NCBI GenBank assembly: GCA_003488965.1
Contig: DNJW01000057.1
Span: 1 to 7,584, forward strand
From: Lachnospiraceae bacterium
GTDB taxonomy: Bacteria > Bacillota > Clostridia > Lachnospirales > Lachnospiraceae
DNA length: 7,584 bases
Direction of reading: 5' to 3'
This document shows, piece after piece, positions 1 to 5,696 of this stretch. Each line of letters begins with the position of its first letter. Positions within the stretch are counted from its first letter, which is position 1. The position numbers were made by a program, and so were the translations under genes. The notes beneath the pieces were generated by a model that saw nothing but the letters and a program-made list of their open reading frames with translations, was not told where the DNA came from and did not search any database.

Positions 1-17
1 GGACTTTCCTATAAGGT

Positions 18-66
18 AAAAAAGGTATTCACAAATGCCGGAAACGGCATTGGGAATACCTTTTTT
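18..66 (-). terminator. Intrinsic terminator after pnp, probably bidirectional
   Basis: A perfect 13-bp outer stem pairs 18-30 with 54-66. A small internal loop (31-33 / 52-53) separates it from a 7-bp inner stem (34-40 / 45-51) closed by a four-base loop at 41-44. The outer stem consists of GGTATTC and its complement flanked by six A and six T, so a run of six U follows the hairpin on either strand. On the minus strand it starts about 26 nt after the pnp stop and would end that transcript. On the plus strand the loop reads GAAA, a GNRA tetraloop, so the element could also stop a convergent transcript from outside the window. Confidence 0.9.
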
Positions 67-92
67 ATTATTCTTCTAACGGAATCAATTTT

Positions 93-2192
93 TTATTTCT
101 GCGCTACATCTTTCATCGAAAAGCTGAGTCTTCCCATCTTGTCTTTTCCGAGGCAGACTACCGTAACTTTATCTCCCAATGTAAGCACATCTTCTACATG
201 GTTAATTCTTTCCCTTGATATCTTGGAAATATGAACCATTCCTTCTTTGCCCGGAGCAAACTCAATAAAAGCGCCAAATTCCTTAATACTTACTACTGTG
301 CCCTTAAAAATCTGTCCTTCCTCAAAGTCTGTGGTAATGATTTTCACCATATCCACTGCTTTGTCCATCATAGCGGCATCCGTACCGCAGACAGATACTT
401 TTCCGTCATCTGTAATGTCAATTTTCACACCGGTACGGGCAATAATCTCATTAATGGTTTTCCCTCTCTGACCTACTACATCGCCGATTTTTTCAGGGTC
501 AATCTGAAGGGAAATAATCTTCGGTGCATACGGACCCACTTCTTTTCTCGGTTCCGCAATAACAGGCGTCATAACTTCATTTAAAATATATTCTCTTGCT
601 TCTTTTGTCCTGCGGATAGCCTCTTCCACAATCGGTCTTGTCAAACCATGGATTTTGATATCCATCTGTATCGCGGTTATGCCTTCATGGGTACCGGCCA
701 CTTTAAAATCCATATCCCCAAAGAAATCCTCCAGTCCCTGAATATCCGTAAGGACAATATAATCGTCATCCGTTTCTCCCGTTACAAGACCGCAGGAAAT
801 TCCGGCAACCTGCTTCTTAATGGGTACGCCTGCCGCCATCAGCGACATAGTAGAAGCACAGATGGATGCCTGGGAAGTGGAACCGTTGGATTCAAATGTC
901 TCGGATACTGTACGGATTGCATAAGGAAATTCTTCTTCGGAAGGAAGTACCGGTATCAGAGCCCTCTCCGCCAAAGCTCCATGACCGATTTCACGCCGTC
1001 CCGGCCCTCTGCTGGGTTTTGTTTCGCCTACCGAGTAGGAAGGGAAATTATAGTGGTGCATATATCTTTTGTTTACTTCATTTTCGTCCAGCCCGTCAAT
1101 TCTCTGCATCTCGGACAAAGGCGCCAAGGTAGTTACCGTACAAATCTGGGTCTGTCCGCGGGTAAACATAGCGGAACCGTGCACACGGGGAATTAAATCA
1201 ACTTCTGCTGCAAGAGGCCTGATCTGGGTAATTTCACGGCCATCAGGACGCTTATGATCCTTTAATATCATTTTACGCACTGTTTTTTTCTGATATTGAT
1301 ATACAGCTTCTCCAAGCATTTCCAGCCATTCTTCCTTTTCAGCAAATGCCTCCTCCAGTTTTTCCGTAATCTTTCTGATATTTTCTTCCCTTACTTGTTT
1401 TTCATCCGTAAATACCGCTTCCTCCATTTCCTCTGGGGAAACGATTTCCTTCATTGCCTCAAACATTTCCGCCGGCACTGCACAGCTTGTGTATTCGTGC
1501 TTTTCTTTACCGGTCTTAGCCACTATGCTATCGATAAATCCGATTAATGTTTGATTGATTTCGTGAGCCATATAAATTGCTTCCAGCATTTTTGCTTCTG
1601 GAATCTCATTTGCCCCTGCCTCAATCATAATGACTTTCTCTCTGGTTGACGCTACAGTCAGATTTAAATCCCCTATTTTCCACTGTTCCTGAGAAGGATT
1701 TACAACAAATTCGCCGTCAATCATACCTATCTGGGTCATCGCGCAAGGACCGTCAAAAGGGATATCCGAAATACATGTTGCTATAGCGGAACCAATCATT
1801 GCCACCAGTTCCGGACGGCAGGAAGGGTCCACACTCATTACCATATTATTTAAAGTTACATCGTTTCTATAATCCTTCGGAAACAGCGGACGCATAGGTC
1901 TGTCAATCACACGGCTTGTCAAAACTGCATTTTCGGAAGCCTTCCCTTCCCTTTTATTAAAACCTCCGGGAATTTTTCCTACTGCATATAATTTTTCCTC
2001 GTATTCCACACTCAGCGGGAAGAAATCAATCCCCTCCCTTGGTTTTTCGGAAGCCGTTGCCGTACAAAGCACGGTCGTTTCCCCATACTGCATAAAAGCA
2101 CAGCCGTTCGCCTGCTTGCCAACCCGGCCGATATCCACCTTCAGCGTTCTTCCGGCCAGTTCCATTGTAAATGTCTTGTAATTCTTTTCCAT
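93..2192 (-). CDS. pnp: Polyribonucleotide nucleotidyltransferase (PNPase)
   Basis: This 699-residue protein has the usual length and full domain order of bacterial PNPase, the trimeric 3'-to-5' phosphorolytic exoribonuclease of cytoplasmic RNA decay. Visible are a first RNase PH domain (about 10-145, with FFPLSVEY at 57-64 and the GGF..REGK segment at 76-84), a helical linker (about 240-310) and a catalytic second RNase PH domain (about 313-545). The latter holds RPDGR at 315-319, the phosphate-binding SNGSTS at 435-440, and D489 and D495, which align with the metal-binding aspartates of the E. coli enzyme. A KH domain (about 556-617) has GQRG at 574-577 in its GXXG loop, and a C-terminal S1 domain spans about 624-695. 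The start is supported by AAAGGAG (2202-2208), 9 nt upstream. The gene follows rpsO across a structured 252-nt leader and ends at a strong terminator. It appears intact with no missing key residue. Confidence 0.98.
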   Translation of the reverse strand: MEKNYKTFTMELAGRTLKVDIGRVGKQANGCAFMQYGETTVLCTATASEKPREGIDFFPLSVEYEEKLYAVGKIPGGFNKREGKASENAVLTSRVIDRPMRPLFPKDYRNDVTLNNMVMSVDPSCRPELVAMIGSAIATCISDIPFDGPCAMTQIGMIDGEFVVNPSQEQWKIGDLNLTVASTREKVIMIEAGANEIPEAKMLEAIYMAHEINQTLIGFIDSIVAKTGKEKHEYTSCAVPAEMFEAMKEIVSPEEMEEAVFTDEKQVREENIRKITEKLEEAFAEKEEWLEMLGEAVYQYQKKTVRKMILKDHKRPDGREITQIRPLAAEVDLIPRVHGSAMFTRGQTQICTVTTLAPLSEMQRIDGLDENEVNKRYMHHYNFPSYSVGETKPSRGPGRREIGHGALAERALIPVLPSEEEFPYAIRTVSETFESNGSTSQASICASTMSLMAAGVPIKKQVAGISCGLVTGETDDDYIVLTDIQGLEDFFGDMDFKVAGTHEGITAIQMDIKIHGLTRPIVEEAIRRTKEAREYILNEVMTPVIAEPRKEVGPYAPKIISLQIDPEKIGDVVGQRGKTINEIIARTGVKIDITDDGKVSVCGTDAAMMDKAVDMVKIITTDFEEGQIFKGTVVSIKEFGAFIEFAPGKEGMVHISKISRERINHVEDVLTLGDKVTVVCLGKDKMGRLSFSMKDVAQK

Positions 2193-2211
2193 TCAGTCTT
2201 TCTCCTTTCTG

Positions 2212-2289
2212 TTACTGTTTTCCTTCCGCCAGAGCAGGAGATGCCGAAACTACTGATAAAAGCATGTTCTTTTTCAGGTTAATCCCCAT
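2212..2289 (-). other. Possible 25-codon leader ORF with signal-peptide-like composition
   Basis: An ATG at 2287-2289 opens a 25-codon frame ending in TAA at 2212-2214. The peptide begins MGINLKKN, continues with a hydrophobic stretch (MLLSVVSASP) and then ALAEGKQ, so it looks like a signal peptide with an A-x-A cleavage site and almost nothing after it. The stop falls 3 nt before the pnp Shine-Dalgarno, and the frame runs through the whole 3' arm of the leader hairpin. I see no good Shine-Dalgarno before this ATG or before the internal ATG at 2263-2265. Chance is the simplest explanation for an ORF this short, and the composition may be accidental. Confidence 0.15.
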
Positions 2290-2348
2290 TCCGCAGCCGC
2301 AAGCTTTTTACCATGCCCTTATCAGTGGTCTCGGAATATCTCCTCTGC
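2234..2348 (-). promoter_or_regulatory. Long imperfect hairpin in the pnp leader (candidate processing/autoregulatory element)
   Basis: Read as minus-strand RNA, the arm from 2348 to 2312 pairs with the arm from 2266 to 2234. The apical part is 19 positions with a single C-A mismatch and several G-U wobbles, including ACUGAUAA against UUAUCAGU. It continues into a CCGA/UCGG block, a small internal loop, a five-pair GAGAU/AUCUC block, a two-base bulge and a four-pair GCAG/CUGC base. The apical loop is about 45 nt. The hairpin ends about 40 nt before the pnp start codon and leaves the pnp Shine-Dalgarno free. In E. coli a long double-stranded leader between rpsO and pnp is cut by RNase III and then acted on by PNPase for autoregulation. 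A similar role here is inference from position and shape, not sequence similarity. Confidence 0.6.
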
Positions 2349-2374
2349 CCCGTTTACTTCTCTTTTCCCCATCT

Positions 2375-2403
2375 CTTATAAATCATGAGGAAAAGGCGGA
2401 CAC
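2375..2403 (-). promoter_or_regulatory. pnp: Weak candidate promoter for pnp
   Basis: TATAAG (2375-2380) resembles a sigma-A -10 box. A poor -35 (GTGTCC, three of six consensus positions) lies 17 bp upstream, overlapping the rpsO terminator stem. A start near 2368 would yield a pnp mRNA carrying the whole leader hairpin. This is much weaker than the two other promoters in the window, and read-through from rpsO may be the main source of pnp mRNA. Confidence 0.2.
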
Positions 2404-2432
2404 CCTAACCTTTCAGTCTGCATCCGCCTTTT
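2391..2432 (-). terminator. Hairpin terminator or attenuator after rpsO
   Basis: A perfect 10-bp stem pairs 2391-2400 (AAAAGGCGGA on the plus strand) with 2423-2432, around a loop of about 22 nt, 12 nt after the rpsO stop codon. On the minus strand the stem ends in UUUU and is then followed by CC, so the U-tract is short and partly inside the stem. This suggests incomplete termination with some read-through into pnp. On the plus strand the tail is five U, but no plus-strand gene needs it. Confidence 0.65.
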
Positions 2433-2444
2433 TAACATTTACTA

Positions 2445-2711
2445 TTACTTTCTGATTCCAAGTTTTTCAATCAAAGTACGGTATCTCTCAATATCCACTT
2501 TCTTAAGATAGTCCAAAAGCCCACGCCTCTGTCCAACCATCTTAAGAAGACCTCTTCTTGAGTGATGATCCTTCTGATGAACCTTCAAATGCTCTGTCAG
2601 TTCCTGAATCCTTGCTGTAAGTACTGCAATCTGCACTTCCGGTGAACCCGTATCCCCTTCGCTTCTTGCATACTCTTTCATAATTGCTGTTTTCTTTTCC
2701 TTAGAAATCAT
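2445..2711 (-). CDS. rpsO: 30S ribosomal protein S15
   Basis: The 88-residue product has the normal length of bacterial S15, an early-assembling small-subunit protein that binds the 16S rRNA central domain at helix 22 and the helix 20-21-22 junction. The conserved TGSPEVQ is at 21-27. The rRNA-contacting block [16 protein letters not shown] spans 41-56, with the conserved H41, D48 and S51 present, and the RRGLLDYL helix is at 62-69. The start is set by AGGAGG (2721-2726), 9 nt before the ATG. The gene has its own extended -10 promoter and a leader of about 90 nt, and a hairpin terminator follows it. The rpsO-pnp adjacency is widely conserved in bacteria. In several bacteria S15 represses its own translation by binding its leader; whether that happens here is not shown. 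Confidence 0.98.
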   Translation of the reverse strand: MISKEKKTAIMKEYARSEGDTGSPEVQIAVLTARIQELTEHLKVHQKDHHSRRGLLKMVGQRRGLLDYLKKVDIERYRTLIEKLGIRK

Positions 2712-2801
2712 TTTCTGTTTCCTCCTATTTTTTCATTACACCGCATACCAAGAACGGGTCGGAGTTGTCCCATATCTGAGTATCGGCCAATTCTCACAGT
2801 T
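2712..2801 (-). promoter_or_regulatory. rpsO: rpsO 5' leader with possible S15-responsive structure
   Basis: From the predicted start near 2800 to the rpsO ATG there are about 88 nt, long for a simple leader. In the minus-strand RNA, CCGAUAC (2786-2780) can pair with GUAUGCGG (2748-2741) with one bulged G, and a flanking G-U pair extends it. This would close a domain of about 30 nt lying upstream of the AGGAGG. Rpo leader folding of this kind is known for rpsO in Firmicutes such as Geobacillus, where S15 binds a three-way junction. The present fold was found by eye and is not an established match to that class. Confidence 0.3.
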
Positions 2802-2805
2802 AAAT

Positions 2806-2834
2806 ATTCTACCATAATTTTCTTTCCATGTAAA
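2806..2834 (-). promoter_or_regulatory. rpsO: Sigma-A-type extended -10 promoter of rpsO
   Basis: On the minus strand, TTTACA (2829-2834) and TAGAAT (2806-2811) are separated by exactly 17 bp, with TGG just before the -10 box giving an extended -10 (TGnTAGAAT). Each hexamer differs from consensus at one position. Transcription would start near 2800. The promoter begins about 40 nt after the stop of the upstream cell-wall hydrolase gene, so rpsO can be expressed independently of it. Confidence 0.8.
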
Positions 2835-2858
2835 CAGCCAATGTGGAATCTTTTCATA

Positions 2859-2881
2859 GGAAAGATAATTTTATCTATTCC
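2859..2881 (-). repeat. AT-rich inverted repeat spanning the stop codon of the NlpC/P60 gene
   Basis: GGAA-AGATAA (2859-2868) is complementary to TTATCT-TTCC (2871-2876 and 2878-2881), with one unpaired A at 2877 and a two-base centre. In the mRNA this would be a small hairpin covering the last codons and the TAG stop. No U-tract follows on the minus strand, so it is not a standard terminator. It might affect mRNA 3' stability, or be chance in AT-rich sequence. Confidence 0.35.
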
Positions 2882-3939
2882 TTCGGCAGCACTCTGACCA
2901 CCTTCGCCGGTGTTCTGTAATTATATTGGGAAATTTTGATTCCGGTCTTGGGGCTGCTGGCATGAACTACCTGTCCGCCTCCTATATATAATGCCACGTG
3001 GTTAATGCGTCCTCCCTTGGCATAGAAAATCAAATCCCCCGGCTGTGCTTCTGCCATACTGATTTTTACCCCTGCATTGGACTGGGAACCGGAAGTCCTA
3101 GGAAGAGAAATTCCGTATTTTTTAAACACGCTCAGCACAAAGCCAGAACAGTCCGCACCTTTTGTCAGGCTGGTTCCTCCCCATACATAGGGGTTTCCTA
3201 CAAATTGTTTTGCATACTGGCAAAGATCTACCCTAAGATCCGATATTCCCTGCCCATAAAGCAGCTCTGTAAGAGTAATGGCAGAGCCCAGCTTTTCTTC
3301 AATTTTTACATATTCTGCCGAGACATAGTTCTCTTCCTCATCTATCATGATTTTTACCCAATCGTCCAGTTCCTCCACTACTTCCAGTTCCTCTCCATTG
3401 GGAACTAAAGTAATGACCTCACACTCTGTATTGGGCTGTTCTCTTACTTTTAAACTTGTTGTATTTACTACCGCAACCTTGGAGAGCTGTTCCATCGCAC
3501 GTTTTTTCGCCTGCCATCCTCCTAACAGAAACTCACTTTTTACATAACCTTCTACTTTCCCGGATTTAATATATGTCCATTCCCCTTCCTCCGATACCAG
3601 CTCGCAGGCTGCATTCTTCGGAAGTTTTCCAATCAATTTGCCGTTCTCATCCGGTTCCTGCCGGATATTCAAATTATCATTCACATTGGATATCCCTAAA
3701 TTTGTATATCCCCACAAGGCTCCTGCCGCTTCCTCGGCCGCTTCTTTATATTCTTCCTCTGTTTTTTCTGATTCCAAAAGTGCTAGTGCACCTATGGGTT
3801 CCCCTACTGCTTCCTTGATGGAAACCTGATAGTTCTCTTCCCCTGCTTTGTTCTCTTCCACTGCATATACCGGTCTGCTGTATAATAACAAAGTCCCTGC
3901 AAGACATAATCCTGCAATACCTGTCAATTGATATTTCAT
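2875..3939 (-). CDS. Secreted NlpC/P60 peptidoglycan endopeptidase with two SH3b domains
   Basis: This is a predicted exported cysteine endopeptidase that cuts the stem peptide of peptidoglycan. The frame is open from an ATG at 3951, but I prefer the ATG at 3939 (354 residues). From there the protein begins MKYQLTG, a textbook signal peptide with a hydrophobic core and likely cleavage after PVYA. The GGAAGG upstream is only 1 nt from the first ATG but 13 nt from the second, so neither spacing is ideal. Numbering from the upstream ATG, SH3b domains lie at about 85-145 and 158-217, each with the L.(I/V)R..P motif, and the NlpC/P60 domain at about 238-356. The catalytic triad is visible as C268 (GADCSGFV), H318 (INHVALY) and H330 (VVHASS). 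An acidic, coiled-coil-prone linker lies at about 50-78. A consensus promoter and three TGTAAT repeats precede the gene. There is no LPXTG anchor, so wall retention is presumably through the SH3b domains. Confidence 0.93.
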   Translation of the reverse strand: MKYQLTGIAGLCLAGTLLLYSRPVYAVEENKAGEENYQVSIKEAVGEPIGALALLESEKTEEEYKEAAEEAAGALWGYTNLGISNVNDNLNIRQEPDENGKLIGKLPKNAACELVSEEGEWTYIKSGKVEGYVKSEFLLGGWQAKKRAMEQLSKVAVVNTTSLKVREQPNTECEVITLVPNGEELEVVEELDDWVKIMIDEEENYVSAEYVKIEEKLGSAITLTELLYGQGISDLRVDLCQYAKQFVGNPYVWGGTSLTKGADCSGFVLSVFKKYGISLPRTSGSQSNAGVKISMAEAQPGDLIFYAKGGRINHVALYIGGGQVVHASSPKTGIKISQYNYRTPAKVVRVLPKE

Positions 3940-3968
3940 TCCAATTACCATGCCTTCCTAAGTTAAAT

Positions 3969-3994
3969 ATTACAAATTTATTACATATATTACA
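3969..3994 (-). promoter_or_regulatory. Three TGTAAT direct repeats; WalR-box-like operator
   Basis: On the minus strand TGTAAT occurs at 3994-3989, 3985-3980 and 3974-3969, separated by 3 and 5 bases. The second and third copies exactly fit the consensus published for WalR (YycF) of B. subtilis and S. aureus, TGTWAH-N5-TGTWAH. WalR is an OmpR-family regulator that controls cell-wall hydrolases, the class of gene found directly downstream. The matched pair would lie at roughly +9 to +25 relative to the predicted start at about 3993, where binding would be expected to repress. The presence of a WalR homologue in this organism is assumed. The opposite strand also resembles TTACA-type PhoP half-sites, so another OmpR-family regulator is possible. 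Confidence 0.5.
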
Positions 3995-3999
3995 AGGAT

Positions 4000-4028
4000 A
4001 TTATAACAATAGGAGACACTGATGTCAA
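4000..4028 (-). promoter_or_regulatory. Perfect-consensus sigma-A promoter of the NlpC/P60 gene
   Basis: On the minus strand, TTGACA (4023-4028) and TATAAT (4000-4005) both match the sigma-A consensus at every position, with the optimal 17-bp spacer and a TGT extended -10 just upstream of the -10 hexamer. The predicted start is near 3993, giving a leader of about 54 nt to the ATG at 3939. The -35 box lies 10 nt after the stop codon of the transporter gene. I see no terminator between them, so some read-through from upstream is likely. Confidence 0.88.
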
Positions 4029-4038
4029 ATGGAAATAT

Positions 4039-5682
4039 TTAATCATCTTCCGGGTCTTCGCTCAGAATGGAAAATGCAATATTGGTTGCATGGTCAGCCA
4101 CTCTCTCCAACCCGGATACGATATCTGAAAACAGCATACCTGCCTCCGGGCTGCATTCGTTTCTCGTCAGACGGTTTACATGTTCCTTCTGCAGCTCCCT
4201 CTCCTTCTCATCCACAGCATCCTCCAGATGCATAATATCTTCCAGATGGTCATCCGTACCATTTGAAAACATCTCCAAAGAAAACTGTATCAGAGTATTT
4301 ACCATATTAAGCATTTCCCCAAGACCCTTCTGGGCCTCTTTGCTGAAATTTATGTCTGTCCCGATGCGCCGCTTTGCCGAATCCGCCACATTTTCCGCAT
4401 GGTCGCCGATGCGCTCAATATCATTCACCACATGAAATAAAGCGCCGATGCTTTTTAAGTCTTCAATAGGCAAAGTTGTCTGATTGATTTTTACCAGATA
4501 ATTGGTAATAGCATGGTTTAAGAAATTAATATTTTTCTCTACTTCGTATACCTCATCAATATCCTCTGTATCCAAGGTAATCAGGGCATTCATCGCACGG
4601 TTCAGGTTCTCTGTAGCCAAAGATGCCATCCTTTCGATTTCCTTCATAACCTCGACTACAGCCGTGGCCGGATTAAATACAACCTTTTCTCCTATATACT
4701 TCAGCTGGAAGCTGTCCCGGTAGCCAATCTTCTTATCATCTCCCGGCACCAGTACATAAGTCAGCTTTACAATCAGATTGGAACATGGGAAAAGAACGAT
4801 TACCTGAAAAATCTTAATGATGGTATGGGCATTCGCCACAAAACGGCCTGCATTCTGACCCGAAATAGCCATAATGCCATCCACTACCGGCTCCATACCG
4901 ATCATTAATATAACGTAAATCAGAACTGTCCCGATTACATTAAACAGAAAATGAATCATTGCCGCTCGCTTCGCATCCTTCTTTCCTGTAAGAGATGCCA
5001 GCACCGCAGAAGCACAGGCGCCGATATTGCAGCCTAGGATAATAAAAAGACTGATCGGCAGTCCCAGCAGGCCTTCATTTGCCATAAGAAGCACAATACT
5101 TACGGTTACGGATGAACTTTGTATAATTGCTGTCAATACAGTTCCCATCAGTATTGCAAGCAGTGAGTTATCCAAAGATTTTAACATATTCATGATGCCC
5201 GGACTGTCTTTCATTCCTGCCATCGCTCCGGACATACTGCTCAATCCCATGAACAGAATACCAAACCCAACGATTACTTCCCCGATTTTTTCCGCATTCT
5301 GTTTCCCTTTGCCCAGCATCATCGTCAGTACACCGGCTAACAGTATTAACGGGGCGGCTTCCGACAAATTAAAAGAAACAAGCTGGGAGGTTATAGTCGT
5401 ACCGATATTGGCCCCATAAATAACCCCTGCCGCCTGATATAAGGACATCAGTCCCGAATTTACAAAACTGACTACCATTACTGTACAAGCCGAAGACGAC
5501 TGAATAATACCCGTAAAAATAATCCCGACAATCAAAGCAGTAAACTTGTTAGTGGTAAATAATTCAAGAATGGAACGGAGCTTTGCTCCCGCCACTTTTT
5601 CAATGCTCTCGCTCATGACCGTCATTCCAAACAAAAACAGTCCGAGTCCGCCTGCCATTGACAGTATAATTTCAAATCTCAT
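4039..5682 (-). CDS. Na+/phosphate cotransporter family protein with C-terminal PhoU-like domain
   Basis: The 547-residue protein belongs to the NptA/YjbB-type Na+/Pi cotransporter family (PNaS), predicted to act in the cytoplasmic membrane. The membrane part (about 1-315) holds the family's inverted-repeat signature twice: GIIQSSSA near 58-65 with GANIGTT at 90-96, and AIIQSSSV near 185-192 with GCNIGAC at 217-223. The cytoplasmic part (about 340-545) is helical and PhoU-like, with two motifs of the metal-binding type, ERIGDHAEN at 423-431 and ERVADHATN at 526-534. This length and fusion are normal for the bacterial family. Transport direction is not shown by sequence; E. coli YjbB has been linked to phosphate export. 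The start follows an AAGGG that overlaps the ribF stop region, and only 14 nt separate the two genes, so operon membership and coupling with ribF are likely. Confidence 0.92.
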   Translation of the reverse strand: MRFEIILSMAGGLGLFLFGMTVMSESIEKVAGAKLRSILELFTTNKFTALIVGIIFTGIIQSSSACTVMVVSFVNSGLMSLYQAAGVIYGANIGTTITSQLVSFNLSEAAPLILLAGVLTMMLGKGKQNAEKIGEVIVGFGILFMGLSSMSGAMAGMKDSPGIMNMLKSLDNSLLAILMGTVLTAIIQSSSVTVSIVLLMANEGLLGLPISLFIILGCNIGACASAVLASLTGKKDAKRAAMIHFLFNVIGTVLIYVILMIGMEPVVDGIMAISGQNAGRFVANAHTIIKIFQVIVLFPCSNLIVKLTYVLVPGDDKKIGYRDSFQLKYIGEKVVFNPATAVVEVMKEIERMASLATENLNRAMNALITLDTEDIDEVYEVEKNINFLNHAITNYLVKINQTTLPIEDLKSIGALFHVVNDIERIGDHAENVADSAKRRIGTDINFSKEAQKGLGEMLNMVNTLIQFSLEMFSNGTDDHLEDIMHLEDAVDEKERELQKEHVNRLTRNECSPEAGMLFSDIVSGLERVADHATNIAFSILSEDPEDD

Positions 5683-5696
5683 CTTTTTCTATCCCT

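Noticed and set aside
231..1547. Several plus-strand open frames of 60-180 codons opposite pnp
   Set aside because: They lie antisense to a clearly intact pnp, have no recognisable domains, and have compositions expected of reversed coding sequence.
2171..2455. Plus-strand frame of 94 codons across the rpsO-pnp gap
   Set aside because: It overlaps the start of pnp, the leader hairpin and the rpsO terminator, has no family resemblance, and is explained by T-rich leader sequence read on the wrong strand.
3890..3939. Possible lipoprotein signal (a cysteine early in the NlpC/P60 signal sequence)
   Set aside because: The residues before the cysteine are A-G-L, not a lipobox ending in G/A/S, and the cysteine is too near the N-terminus. 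The A-x-A site further on fits ordinary secretion.
4015..4026. GACA/TGTC dyad overlapping the -35 of the NlpC/P60 promoter
   Set aside because: The arms are only 4 bp and include the -35 consensus itself, so chance is likely.
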